Origin: Acidimicrobiaceae bacterium
GTDB taxonomy: Bacteria; Actinomycetota; Acidimicrobiia; Acidimicrobiales; RAAP-2
Length of the DNA stretch: 18,248 nucleotides
Assembly: GCA_030838245.1 (NCBI GenBank)
Contig: JAUTXB010000285.1
Location: 1-18,248 of the forward strand
Reading direction: 5' to 3'
In this document: one piece after another, positions 1 through 6,917 of the stretch
Layout of the letters: each line of letters opens with the position of its first letter
How positions within the stretch are numbered: position 1 is the first letter of the stretch
Notes under the pieces: generated by a model
The model's database searches: none
Told to the model about the DNA's origin: nothing
Seen by the model: the letters and a program-made list of their open reading frames with translations, nothing else
Made by a program: the position numbers and the translations under genes

Positions 1-1131
1 CGTCTTCTCCTTGTCCTTGTGGTACTCGAAGCCACCACCGGACATGGACATGTACACGGTGCCGATGACGCCCGTCTCTTCGATGCGGTTCTCTTCGTCG
101 TCGAAGATGGCGATCTCGGAGATGGGCCAGGGACGACCCACCGTGCCCGGCTTCTTCAGCCACTCCTCGGCCGTCACCAGCGTGCCGCCACCTTCGGAGG
201 CCGCGTAGTACTCGTCGATGCAGAAGCCCCACCATTCGATCATCTTGTGCTTCACGTCGACGGGGCACGGTGCGGCGGCGTGGATCATGTGCCGGAGAGA
301 CGAGAGGTCGTACTTGGAGCGGACGTCGTCGGGCAGGGTGAGCAGCCGGTGGAACTGGGTGGGGACCATGTGAGAGGTGGTGACCCGGTACTGCTCGATG
401 AGCTTGAGCATCCCCTCCGGGGTCCACTTGTCGATCAGCACGATGGTGTGGCCGAGATGCATGGACGCGCCGGCGAAGCGCATCACCGCGGTGTGGTAGA
501 GGGGCGAGCCCACGATGTGCACGTTGTCGTCGTGAGGCTGGATGCTGAACAGGAACAGGATGCCCGACAGACCGAGGGCTGCCTCTTCTGGCGTGGCGTC
601 GAGCAAGGGCCGAAAGATGCCCTTGGGGTTGCCGGTGGTGCCGGACGTGTAGTTCATGACGTCGCCAATGGTGCGATCGGGCGGGTCGTCGGTGGACTGG
701 CCATCACGCCGCTCGGCCAGCGAGGCGAAGCCGGCGATCTTGCCGACGGCCAGGCGTCCCGATGCCGGCAACGCCGACTCGTCGGCCGCGTCGGTAGCGA
801 CGGCGGCGAAACGGTCGTGGGCGATGAACACCTTGGCCCCCGAGTCCTTCACGATGTACGCCACTTCCGGTCCCACCAGATGGTGGTTGATGGGTACCAG
901 TCGCCAACCTGCCTGCAGGGCAGCCAGGTACAGCTCCACGTTCTCGGTGCAGTTGGGGAGCAAGGTGGCGATCACGTCCCCCCGCTGCACGCCGAGCTCG
1001 CGAAGGCCGTGGACGAGCTGGTTGGTCCGACCCAGCAGCTCACCGGCGCTGAGCTCGGCGCCCTCTGGCGTCACCAGGGCCAGGTGGTCGGGCTCCTCGT
1101 GGGCCAGGGCCCAGAATCCAAAATCCCCCAT
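1..1131 (-). CDS. fadD: Fatty acyl-CoA ligase (AMP-forming), FadD family, C-terminal end beyond window
   Basis: Activates a carboxylic (probably fatty) acid to its acyl-CoA through an acyl-adenylate, in the cytoplasm. The open frame runs from ATG at 1131 to the window edge, giving 377 residues without a stop. The ANL-superfamily P-loop YTSGTTGNPKG is at about residues 161-171 and the adenylate-binding motif YYAASEGGG at about 308-316. The small C-terminal domain with the catalytic lysine lies outside the window. The start is supported by an AGGGGAGG Shine-Dalgarno about 8 nt upstream and by the N-terminus, which matches the family (a short lead into the EPDHLALV strand). The substrate cannot be read from the sequence. 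A KstR-like dyad in the promoter hints at a lipid or steroid catabolic role, which is inference. The family is recognised with confidence; the exact FadD number is not. Confidence 0.93.
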   Translation of the reverse strand, partial: MGDFGFWALAHEEPDHLALVTPEGAELSAGELLGRTNQLVHGLRELGVQRGDVIATLLPNCTENVELYLAALQAGWRLVPINHHLVGPEVAYIVKDSGAKVFIAHDRFAAVATDAADESALPASGRLAVGKIAGFASLAERRDGQSTDDPPDRTIGDVMNYTSGTTGNPKGIFRPLLDATPEEAALGLSGILFLFSIQPHDDNVHIVGSPLYHTAVMRFAGASMHLGHTIVLIDKWTPEGMLKLIEQYRVTTSHMVPTQFHRLLTLPDDVRSKYDLSSLRHMIHAAAPCPVDVKHKMIEWWGFCIDEYYAASEGGGTLVTAEEWLKKPGTVGRPWPISEIAIFDDEENRIEETGVIGTVYMSMSGGGFEYHKDKEKT

Positions 1132-1212
1132 GCTGCGGTCCTCCCCTACGCTGAACGGCCTGCGAGATCGAGCCTGCTGGGCGCGTGCTGCCGCCGCTGC
1201 AGACAGGGGCAA

Positions 1213-1241
1213 ACGCTAGAACATGTTCTTGTGTCGGGCAA
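1213..1241 (-). promoter_or_regulatory. Putative promoter of the acyl-CoA ligase gene
   Basis: On the minus strand a -35-like TTGCCC (1241-1236) is separated by 17 nt from a -10-like TAGCGT (1218-1213). The start would fall near 1206, giving a leader of about 75 nt that contains the Shine-Dalgarno used by the gene starting at 1131. It is predicted by eye only; the -10 fits TANNNT. Confidence 0.4.
1217..1230. promoter_or_regulatory. KstR-like operator palindrome in the fadD promoter
   Basis: AGAACATGTTCT (1218-1229) is a perfect 12-bp palindrome. It contains the AAC-NN-GTT core of the mycobacterial KstR consensus TNNAACNNGTTNNA; with flanks, only the final A is missed (T at 1230). It fills part of the spacer between the predicted -35 and -10, so a bound TetR-type repressor would block RNA polymerase. 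A LexA box is less likely because the two half-sites are 2 nt apart, not 4. The sequence match is direct; the regulator is inferred. Confidence 0.5.
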
Positions 1242-1294
1242 CCGCCCGGCTCTAATCCGGGCGCCGCTCCGGATCGGTCGATAGGTCGACGGAA

Positions 1295-2230
1295 TCAGGG
1301 GGCGCGGGCCGAGTCCGCCGTCACCGCCCCATCGTGCGCCGTATTGCCCTCCGTTGCTGCTGGGCCCGCCGGGTCCCCGACGTCGGTCTCGCCGTCCCGC
1401 CAGCGCTCGAAGGGCCGCACCCGGGTGGCCAGCACGACGAGCCCGGCAACGCTGAGGGCGATGCCTGCCGTCTCGACCAAGATGAATCCGAGGTGGCTGG
1501 GATCGGTGAGCCAGAGGTACTCGTCGAAGAACCGCTCGATTCCCCACAACACCATGGCCACGCCTATGACGATGCCCGCCGGCGGTAGCGGTCGACCGAC
1601 CGGCGCAGCTGCCCGCACTCCGCCATCTCCGCCAGCCCCGAGTTCGCCAGGCGCCTGGCTCCGGAGCCACCGCTCGACCAGCAGCAGAATCCCGAAGATG
1701 GCGAAGTCGGCGATGGCCTGGAAGATCGGAACGGGGAGCCGCTTTCCCACCTCGCCGGCGTAGTACATGCCGAACCAGGCCGTCGTGGGGTGACCGCCAC
1801 CTCGCACCATCAACTGGGGGCCCAACAGCCGTCCGACGCCCCACGCTGCCATCAGCACCGGGGCGATCAGGTCGAGGAGGCGCACGGTCGAGATCTCCGG
1901 ACACCGCCGTCGGGCGCTGATGATCCCGACCGGGATGGCGAAGATCAGGCCGCCGAACGAGGACAGGCCGCCCTGCCAGATGGCGAAGACCTGCATGGGG
2001 TCGCTGCGGTACTGGGACAGGTTGGGCAGGACGCTGAACAGGCGGGCGCCCACGATGGCGGCCACGATGACCCAGATGAACATTCCGGTCACCCACTCCG
2101 ACGGGTAGTCGTTCTTGCGGAGACGGCGCTCTAAGTACCGGAGGCCGAACCAGAAGGTGACAGCCAAGCCGATCCCGTAGGTGTGGACCTCGATGAACCA
2201 GATGTGGAAGGCGACGGGAATTGGTCTCAT
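1295..2230 (-). CDS. Prolipoprotein diacylglyceryl transferase (Lgt)-like integral membrane protein, divergent active site
   Basis: A 311-residue polytopic membrane protein with about seven hydrophobic segments and the Lgt framework in order: GARLFSVL (about 61-68), WQGGLSSFGGLI (85-96), GVGRLLGPQ (131-139), VPIFQAIADF (167-176) and a C-terminal membrane segment. Genuine Lgt moves diacylglycerol from phosphatidylglycerol to the lipobox cysteine. By my manual alignment the arginine of the GR motif (R134) is kept, but the HGG histidine is F92, the N and E of GNFINGE are lost, and the HPxQLYE and C-terminal arginine positions are also substituted. It is therefore probably a paralogue with another or no transferase activity. 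The C-terminus (about 270-311) is hydrophilic. The start could be ATG 2230 or GTG 2239; neither has a clear ribosome binding site. It is transcribed away from the SDR gene. Confidence 0.82.
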   Translation of the reverse strand: MRPIPVAFHIWFIEVHTYGIGLAVTFWFGLRYLERRLRKNDYPSEWVTGMFIWVIVAAIVGARLFSVLPNLSQYRSDPMQVFAIWQGGLSSFGGLIFAIPVGIISARRRCPEISTVRLLDLIAPVLMAAWGVGRLLGPQLMVRGGGHPTTAWFGMYYAGEVGKRLPVPIFQAIADFAIFGILLLVERWLRSQAPGELGAGGDGGVRAAAPVGRPLPPAGIVIGVAMVLWGIERFFDEYLWLTDPSHLGFILVETAGIALSVAGLVVLATRVRPFERWRDGETDVGDPAGPAATEGNTAHDGAVTADSARAP

Positions 2231-2268
2231 GGTCAACACGAGCCGGCTCGAACCGCCACCGGCGCCCC

Positions 2269-2297
2269 TTCAGTATGCCCCAGGGCCCCGGTAGGGT
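2269..2297 (+). promoter_or_regulatory. Putative promoter of the SDR gene
   Basis: TTCAGT (2269-2274), a 17-nt spacer and TAGGGT (2292-2297) resemble an actinobacterial sigma-A type promoter. Its start site would lie near 2304, right at the beginning of the GTCGACGCA repeats. Prediction by eye only. Confidence 0.3.
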
Positions 2298-2301
2298 GGA
2301 G

Positions 2302-2339
2302 GTCGACGCAGGTCGACGCACCGACGTCGACGCACCGAC
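2302..2339. repeat. Short tandem repeats GTCGACGCACCGAC upstream of the SDR gene
   Basis: GTCGACGCACCGAC occurs twice in perfect tandem (2312-2325 and 2326-2339), and the first 9 bases also occur at 2302-2310. The block lies in the 151-bp region between the divergent Lgt-like and SDR genes, about 45 bp before the SDR start. It may be a protein-binding array or a slippage product. Confidence 0.7.
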
Positions 2340-2381
2340 GGAGCGTGGATCGGTGGATCCGGCGAGACGAGGGGGATTCTG

Positions 2382-3182
2382 ATGGCTGTCCTCACGGACA
2401 AGGTGGCGATCGTCACCGGCGCGGGCTCGGGCATCGGTGCGGCCAGTGCCGCTCGCCTGGCCGAAGCCGGTGCGTCGGTGGTGGTGGTCGACCGGGACGA
2501 GGCATCGGCCCACGATGTGGCCGATCGGTTGGGGGCCGTGGCCGTGGTGGCCGACGTCAGCCGGTCCGACCAGTGGGCCTCGATCACCGAGGCTGCCGTC
2601 TCCCGGTTCGGGGGCGTCGACCTGGCCCACCTCAACGCTGGTGTCTCGACGGGGGAGCCGGACATCTCGCTCCTGACCGACGAGCAGTACCGTCGAGCCC
2701 TCGGGGTCAACGTCGACGGCGTGGTGTTCGGGATCCGGGCGCTGGTGCCCCTCCTCCGAGAGCGTGGTGGCGGCTCGCTGGTGGCCACCGCGTCACTGGC
2801 CGCGCTCATCGGCTACTCGCCCGATCCCATCTACGGGCTGACCAAGAGCGCGGTGGTGGGCCTGGTCCGGGCGCTCGCCCCCCAACTGGCCGAGCAGGAC
2901 ATCATCCTGAACGCCATCTGCCCCTCACTGGTGGACACGCACATGCTCGACGAGACCATGCGCAACGAGCTCAAGGGATCCGGGTTCCCGCTCATCGATC
3001 CGAACACCGTGGCCGAGGCGGTATTTGAGTGCCTGACCGGCGACGAGACCGGCCGGGCCATGGTCATCCAAGCCGGTCGGGAACCGCTGGCCTACCGGTT
3101 CGCCCGACCTCCGGGTCCTCGGGCCGAGGGGGCGGAGGGAAAGCTCCCCCCAGCCGCGTTGGCCGCACACGACCAGAAGTAG
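2382..3182 (+). CDS. Short-chain dehydrogenase/reductase (SDR), classical type
   Basis: A 266-residue cytosolic NAD(P)-dependent oxidoreductase of unknown alcohol or ketone substrate. It has the Rossmann motif TGAGSGIG (12-19), NAG (85-87), the active-site N110, S138 and the YxxxK pair Y151/K155, so the full Asn-Ser-Tyr-Lys set is present. Asp37 at the end of beta-2 suggests NAD(H) rather than NADP(H). The post-catalytic stretch CPSLVDTHM is typical for the family. The last 25 or so residues are a Pro/Ala/Gly-rich tail beyond the normal fold. ATG 2382 is preceded by GAGGGGG about 7 nt upstream. It stands alone, divergent from the Lgt-like gene and convergent with the NlpC/P60 genes. The family is certain; the substrate is not predictable. 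Confidence 0.95.
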   Translation: MAVLTDKVAIVTGAGSGIGAASAARLAEAGASVVVVDRDEASAHDVADRLGAVAVVADVSRSDQWASITEAAVSRFGGVDLAHLNAGVSTGEPDISLLTDEQYRRALGVNVDGVVFGIRALVPLLRERGGGSLVATASLAALIGYSPDPIYGLTKSAVVGLVRALAPQLAEQDIILNAICPSLVDTHMLDETMRNELKGSGFPLIDPNTVAEAVFECLTGDETGRAMVIQAGREPLAYRFARPPGPRAEGAEGKLPPAALAAHDQK

Positions 3183-3198
3183 CGAGCCTGCAGGCTCG
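3183..3198. terminator. Possible bidirectional stem-loop between convergent genes
   Basis: CGAGCCTGCAGGCTCG is a perfect 16-bp palindrome directly after the SDR stop codon and 31 bp from the end of the convergent NlpC/P60 gene. A second GC-rich inverted stretch (CAGGGGCCCTG, then GCCGGCCGGC) follows to about 3227. There is no T-tract, so this is a weak intrinsic-terminator candidate acting on both strands. Confidence 0.4.
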
Positions 3199-3229
3199 AC
3201 GCGCCGACAGGGGCCCTGCCGGCCGGCGG

Positions 3230-4609
3230 CTAGGGCCTTCCGACGCCCCAGAAGCCGGCCCCGGTACGAACCGGGGTGTCCCAGACGACGGCGCCGGTGT
3301 AGGGCGCCTCGACCATCATCCCGCCGCCGATGTACATGGCCACGTGCTCTGAGGCGTTCACCCCGTAGAACAACAGGTCACCAGGCTGGATGTCAGCGAT
3401 CGACACGTGGGTGGTCTCGTCGTACTGGGCACCCGTGTAGTGGTCGAGCGACACCCCTGCCTGTCCCCATGCCCACTCGGTCAGTCCCGAACAGTCGAAC
3501 GCAGAGCCCGGGCTCTCGGCTCCCCATGCGAAGGGGACGCCGAGCTGGCTCTGAGCGGCGGCCACGGCGGCGGCTGCCCCACCGGCCGATGGGGCCGAAG
3601 GCGCAGCGGGAGGCGGTGAACTGGTACCGCCGCCGCCACCGGTATTGCCGCCCCCACCACCACCGCCGCTGCTCGAGGACGAGCTGCTGGACGAGGTCGA
3701 GGACTGCGGGGCTGCTGCCGGTGACGCTGCTGCCTGGGGGGCTGCTGCCGGTGAGGCTGCTGGCTGTGGGGCCTTCGGCTGGGCGGCCACCACCTGCTGT
3801 TGGGCCTGCTGTTGCTGTTGGGCCCTCTGGGCCGCCACCTGCTGTTGGAATGCCGCCGCTGCAGCCTGTGCCTTGGCGTCTTGTTGCTGCTGGACCAGGT
3901 TGGCCACGTTGGTCTTGGCCTGGGTGAGGGCCGACTGCTCCTGGGCCACCAGTGCGTTGGCCTGCTTGCTGGCCGCAGCGATGTTCACCTGTTGGGCGTT
4001 GGCCTGAGCCTGTTGCTGGCTGAGCGAGTCCTGCTGGGCCTGCAGCAGTGACTGGGCCGTCCGCAGATGGGCGATGGTGGTGTTGACGTTGCCGGCGACG
4101 ATGTTCGAGTACACCGACCGAATGCCGGCGGTGTTCTTGTCCGAGGTGAACATGTCGGTGACCCCGCTGGAGGAGGTACCGGCGTTCACGTAGGCCTGGA
4201 CCGCCTGCTGGCGCAGTCGGGTCTGGTCGTTGGTGACCTGTTGACGAGTCTGGGCGATCTGTCCGTGGGTGGCGGCGATCTGGCCGGTCACCTGCTGCAG
4301 CTTGTAGGTGGCTTGGTCGTACTGCTGCGAGAGGTCGTTGATGCGCTGGCCGGTGGCCTGGACTTGAGCCTGGACGCTGTCGGCCTGGGCTTGGGCATCG
4401 GAGATCTGGTCCGCTGACGCCGACCCGGTCGGAATGGCGACGGCGCCGACCGTGCCGGTGGTGATGGCTGCGGCCAGCACGGCGCCTGTCCAGCGACGAG
4501 CCGGAAACCATGAGCGGGCCGCATGGGCGGGGAACCATTGTCGGGCCGGTGTTGTTGTCGACTGATTGGTCGACCGGGAGGTGAAGCGCCGTTGGATGGC
4601 TCGGTGCAT
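3230..4609 (-). CDS. Secreted NlpC/P60 peptidoglycan endopeptidase (RipA-like), paralogue A
   Basis: Predicted exported D,L-endopeptidase that cuts peptidoglycan stem peptides. About 459 residues. A basic n-region of some 40 residues is followed by a hydrophobic core (TGAVLAAAITTGTVGAVA) and an AxA-type site, SASA-DQ. Next come a Gln/Ala-rich coiled coil (about 70-290), a Pro/Ala, poly-Ser and poly-Gly linker (about 285-340) and a C-terminal NlpC/P60 domain. Cys373 (FDCSGL), His422 (SEHVAMY) and Glu434 (MMVEAPY) have the same 49 and 12 residue spacing as the RipA triad Cys383-His432-Glu444. The coiled coil probably keeps the enzyme in check or binds a partner, as in RipA/RipC. The start may be ATG 4609 or an in-frame TTG at 4615, with GAAGG upstream. 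It is a tandem paralogue of the gene at 4760-6004 and may be co-transcribed with it. Confidence 0.93.
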   Translation of the reverse strand: MHRAIQRRFTSRSTNQSTTTPARQWFPAHAARSWFPARRWTGAVLAAAITTGTVGAVAIPTGSASADQISDAQAQADSVQAQVQATGQRINDLSQQYDQATYKLQQVTGQIAATHGQIAQTRQQVTNDQTRLRQQAVQAYVNAGTSSSGVTDMFTSDKNTAGIRSVYSNIVAGNVNTTIAHLRTAQSLLQAQQDSLSQQQAQANAQQVNIAAASKQANALVAQEQSALTQAKTNVANLVQQQQDAKAQAAAAAFQQQVAAQRAQQQQQAQQQVVAAQPKAPQPAASPAAAPQAAASPAAAPQSSTSSSSSSSSSGGGGGGGNTGGGGGTSSPPPAAPSAPSAGGAAAAVAAAQSQLGVPFAWGAESPGSAFDCSGLTEWAWGQAGVSLDHYTGAQYDETTHVSIADIQPGDLLFYGVNASEHVAMYIGGGMMVEAPYTGAVVWDTPVRTGAGFWGVGRP

Positions 4610-4717
4610 GGGCAAAATGAATACCTTCGCGACCTGGCTACGTGTACGGAACCATGTTCACGATGACACGGTTGGCCGGGTCAGGGGTGGACAGGGTGGG
4701 ATATCTGCGATCTGAGC

Positions 4718-4739
4718 CTCGGCTTTATCTTGTGCCGAG
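4718..4739 (-). other. Stem-loop between the tandem NlpC/P60 genes
   Basis: On the minus strand CTCGGC and GCCGAG form a 6-bp stem around a 10-nt A-rich loop, 20 nt after the stop of the upstream paralogue and about 110 nt before the start of the downstream one. There is no T-tract, so it could be a weak terminator, an RNA-processing site or a leader hairpin. I saw no match to the c-di-AMP (ydaO) riboswitch that precedes some actinobacterial wall hydrolases. Confidence 0.3.
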
Positions 4740-4759
4740 CTGCCCATGCTGGCCCTGCG

Positions 4760-6004
4760 TTAGGGGCGACCTGCGCCCACGAAACCGTCTCCGGTACGTA
4801 CACCGGTGATCCAGACGTTGGCCCCGGTGTACGGCGCCTCGATCATCTGGCCCCCGCCGACATACATGGCGACGTGGTCGGATCCACCGGGACCGTAGAA
4901 GAGTAGATCACCGGGCTGGAGGTTGGACAGGGGCACGGGGGCTGACATCGCGAATTGGGCACCCGAGTAGTGCGGCATGCTCACGCCCGCTTGTCCCCAC
5001 GCCCACGCGGTCAGGCCCGAGCAGTCGAAGGCTACGCCCGGGCTCTCGGCCCCCCACGCATAGGGGACGCCGATCTGGCTCTCGGCCGCGGCGACTGCGC
5101 CGGATCCACCAGGAGAGGGAGCAGGCACGCTGCTGCCGCCACCGCCACCGCCCCCGCCGCTGCTGGTGCCGCCGCCACCGCCGCCGCCCCCACCACCGCT
5201 GGTACTACTGGTGTTGGACTGACTGACATTTTGTGGTTGAGCCGCCGGCTTGGCCGCCGCAGCCTGAGCTGCCGCCGCCTGAGCCGCCGCTGCCTGCTTT
5301 GCGTTGAACGCCGCCGCCGCTGCCGCCGCTGCAGCCGCTTGCTGTTGCTGGATCAGGGCAGCGACTTGACCGTTGACCTGGGTCAGCGTCTGCTGCTGCT
5401 GGGCCACCAGGGCGGTGGCCTGGTCGCTCGACGTCTTGATGCTGCTCTGGGCCGCCGCCGCCTGACCCTGCTGGGTCTTCAGGGCGTCCTGTTGGACCTG
5501 CAGCTGGCTCTGGGCCGTGTGCAGGTTGGCGATGGTGGTGTTGACGTTTCCGGCGGCGATGTTCGAGTACACGGAGCGAATGCCCGCCGTGTTCTGGTCG
5601 GAGCTGAACATGTCGGTGACCTGGGAGGTGGTGCCCGCGTTCACGTAGGAATTCACGGCCTGGTCACGAAGCTGGGCCTGGTCCCGGTTTACCTGGTTCT
5701 GCGTCTTCGTGATCTGGTCCTGGGTCTGGCCGATCTGGGTGTTGATCTGTTGCAGCTTGTAGGTGGCCTGGTCGTATTGCTGGGAGAGGGCGTTGATCCG
5801 TTGGCCGGTGGCTTGGATCTGGCTCTGGATGGAGGCAGCCTGGGCCTGGGCGTCGGAAAGCTGATCCGCACCGGCTGGGCGCGGAGCCAGAGACACCACG
5901 GAGGTGATCCCTGTGACGATAGCTAGGGCGAGCATCGCACGGCCCCACCTTCGGGGCGCTCTACGTACCTCTTTTGCACCTATCTTCGCCGTCGAATAAT
6001 GCAT
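4760..6004 (-). CDS. Secreted NlpC/P60 peptidoglycan endopeptidase (RipA-like), paralogue B
   Basis: About 414 residues with the same layout as its downstream neighbour. A basic n-region and hydrophobic stretch (MLALAIVTGITSVVSLA) end in an AGA-DQ signal-peptidase site. A Gln/Ala coiled coil to about residue 235 has near-identical blocks to paralogue A (QATGQRIN, LSQQYDQATYKLQQ, NTAGIRSVYSNI). An Ala-rich stretch, a Gly/Ser linker and the NlpC/P60 domain follow. The triad is Cys328, His377 and Glu389, with the RipA spacing. It probably cleaves D-Glu-mDAP bonds at the cell surface during division or wall turnover. I chose ATG 6004 because it gives a normal signal peptide. An in-frame GTG at 6019 and a much longer frame from 6145 exist, but the latter would bury the signal peptide and run into the divergent gene's promoter. 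No clear ribosome binding site is visible. Confidence 0.92.
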   Translation of the reverse strand: MHYSTAKIGAKEVRRAPRRWGRAMLALAIVTGITSVVSLAPRPAGADQLSDAQAQAASIQSQIQATGQRINALSQQYDQATYKLQQINTQIGQTQDQITKTQNQVNRDQAQLRDQAVNSYVNAGTTSQVTDMFSSDQNTAGIRSVYSNIAAGNVNTTIANLHTAQSQLQVQQDALKTQQGQAAAAQSSIKTSSDQATALVAQQQQTLTQVNGQVAALIQQQQAAAAAAAAAAFNAKQAAAAQAAAAQAAAAKPAAQPQNVSQSNTSSTSGGGGGGGGGGTSSGGGGGGGGSSVPAPSPGGSGAVAAAESQIGVPYAWGAESPGVAFDCSGLTAWAWGQAGVSMPHYSGAQFAMSAPVPLSNLQPGDLLFYGPGGSDHVAMYVGGGQMIEAPYTGANVWITGVRTGDGFVGAGRP

Positions 6005-6029
6005 ATCGACGTCAGTCACAACGGGCAAC

Positions 6030-6058
6030 TGTTTAGTCCATAAGATCACAAGCTGCAA
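6030..6058 (-). promoter_or_regulatory. Weak promoter candidate for the NlpC/P60 pair
   Basis: On the minus strand TTGCAG (6058-6053) and TAAACA (6035-6030) are 17 nt apart, 26 nt or more before the chosen start at 6004. The -10 lacks the final T, so this is only a tentative call. Confidence 0.25.
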
Positions 6059-6123
6059 GGACCGGGGGTCAATTGGCCCTCTGACCAGCCATGACGCGAA
6101 GGAGGTGGGGGAAGGTCTCCGAG

Positions 6124-6153
6124 GTGACGTTGCGCGTTCGGCCACGATATCGT
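6124..6153 (+). promoter_or_regulatory. Leaderless-type promoter of the dienelactone hydrolase gene
   Basis: GTGACG (6124-6129), an 18-nt spacer and TATCGT (6148-6153) lie 7 nt before the GTG start at 6161. No Shine-Dalgarno is present, so transcription probably starts at or next to the start codon. Read from sequence; not tested. Confidence 0.5.
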
Positions 6154-6160
6154 CGTTCTT

Positions 6161-6844
6161 GTGGGTGAAATCATCGAATATGCCAGTAATGGATCTACCG
6201 CACGGGGGTATCTAGCCACCTCCGACCCGGTCGGACCTGGAGTGATCGTCATACAGGAGTACTGGGGCCTGGTCGACCAGATCACCCGGACCTGTGACCG
6301 CTTTGCCGCCGAGGGATTCACCGCTCTGGCCCCTGACCTCTACCACGGGACCACCGTGCCCCTGACCGAGCCCGACGAGGCGGCCAAGGAGATGATGGCC
6401 CTCTCCATGGACGTCACGGCCAAGGAGCTGAGCGGGACGGTGGACGAGTTGATCCGGCGCTCCGGCCGGGACCGCGTCGGGGTGATCGGCTTTTGCATGG
6501 GGGGCGGCCTGGCCCTGGTGCTCGGGACCCAGCGACCCGAAGCGGTAGCCGCGGTGGTCACCGCCTACGGCCTCATCCCTTGGCCCGATGCCGCGCCCGA
6601 CTTCTCGAAGCTCAACGCGCCCGTGCTCGGGCACTTCGGCCGAAACGATGACTTCTTCTCCCCCGAGGCCGCCGGTCAGCTCGAGGCGACACTGAACCAA
6701 TTGGGCAAGGACACGACCTTCTATATCTACGAGGGAGTCGGGCATGCCTTCTTCAACGAGGATCGCCCCGAGGCCTATGACCAGGCGGCGGCCCGGTTGC
6801 TGTGGGACAGGACCTTGGCGTTCTTCCGCGAGACGCTGAGCTGA
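6161..6844 (+). CDS. Dienelactone hydrolase family protein
   Basis: A 227-residue cytosolic alpha/beta hydrolase. In this family the enzyme opens lactone or other ester bonds, classically dienelactone to maleylacetate in chloroaromatic breakdown, though many members have other ester substrates. The DLH signature residues are all visible: Glu33 (IQEYWG), nucleophile Cys112 in GFCMGG, Asp163 (GRNDD) and His195 (GVGHAFF). Length fits the single-domain family (about 230). The start is GTG 6161, 7 nt after a TATCGT -10 box, with no Shine-Dalgarno, so the message is probably leaderless. It is divergent from the NlpC/P60 genes and is followed on the same strand by the DUF885-like gene, 73 bp away. 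No aromatic-degradation partner genes are seen, so the substrate is open. Confidence 0.93.
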   Translation: MGEIIEYASNGSTARGYLATSDPVGPGVIVIQEYWGLVDQITRTCDRFAAEGFTALAPDLYHGTTVPLTEPDEAAKEMMALSMDVTAKELSGTVDELIRRSGRDRVGVIGFCMGGGLALVLGTQRPEAVAAVVTAYGLIPWPDAAPDFSKLNAPVLGHFGRNDDFFSPEAAGQLEATLNQLGKDTTFYIYEGVGHAFFNEDRPEAYDQAAARLLWDRTLAFFRETLS

Positions 6845-6881
6845 GAGACGCTGAGCTGAACCGAGCTGAGAACAGAGCTGA
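6830..6881. repeat. 15-bp tandem duplication and GAGCTGA repeats at the DLH stop codon
   Basis: GAGACGCTGAGCTGA is present twice in perfect tandem (6830-6844 and 6845-6859); the first copy encodes the last residues and stop codon of the dienelactone hydrolase. GAGCTGA then recurs at 6863-6869 and 6875-6881, so it is present four times in all. It looks like a recent slippage expansion in the 3' end. Confidence 0.85.
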
Positions 6882-6917
6882 GCCCATAGTGGCCGGCACG
6901 GGTCCGGGGACCCTTTA

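Noticed and set aside
1235..1268. Structure resembling a tRNA T-arm (CCCGG stem, 7-nt loop, CCGGG)
   Set aside because: The loop CTCTAAT lacks the TTC and purine pattern, no matching acceptor strand, D-arm or anticodon arm lies upstream and there is no CCA. It is ordinary GC-rich dyad sequence that also contains the fadD -35.
19..1284. Long plus-strand open frame opposite the acyl-CoA ligase
   Set aside because: It is the antisense shadow of a high-GC gene; its protein is His/Val/Arg/Gly-rich without any domain, while the minus frame gives a clear adenylate-forming enzyme.
1146..2630. 494-codon minus-strand frame across the Lgt-like gene and the SDR gene start
   Set aside because: It runs through two real genes and their promoter region, and its translation is Arg/Pro/Gly-rich with no recognisable domain. 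The overlapping Lgt-like frame shows true membrane segments.
4616..4759. Possible c-di-AMP (ydaO) riboswitch before the wall hydrolase genes
   Set aside because: Such riboswitches precede some actinobacterial NlpC/P60 and Rpf genes, but neither this region nor 6005-6160 shows the conserved sequence blocks I would expect. Only a short unremarkable hairpin is present.
5140..5345. Trinucleotide-like GCC/GCT and CCG runs
   Set aside because: They encode the Gly/Ser linker and Ala-rich stretch of the second NlpC/P60 protein and are explained as low-complexity coding sequence, not a separate repeat element.
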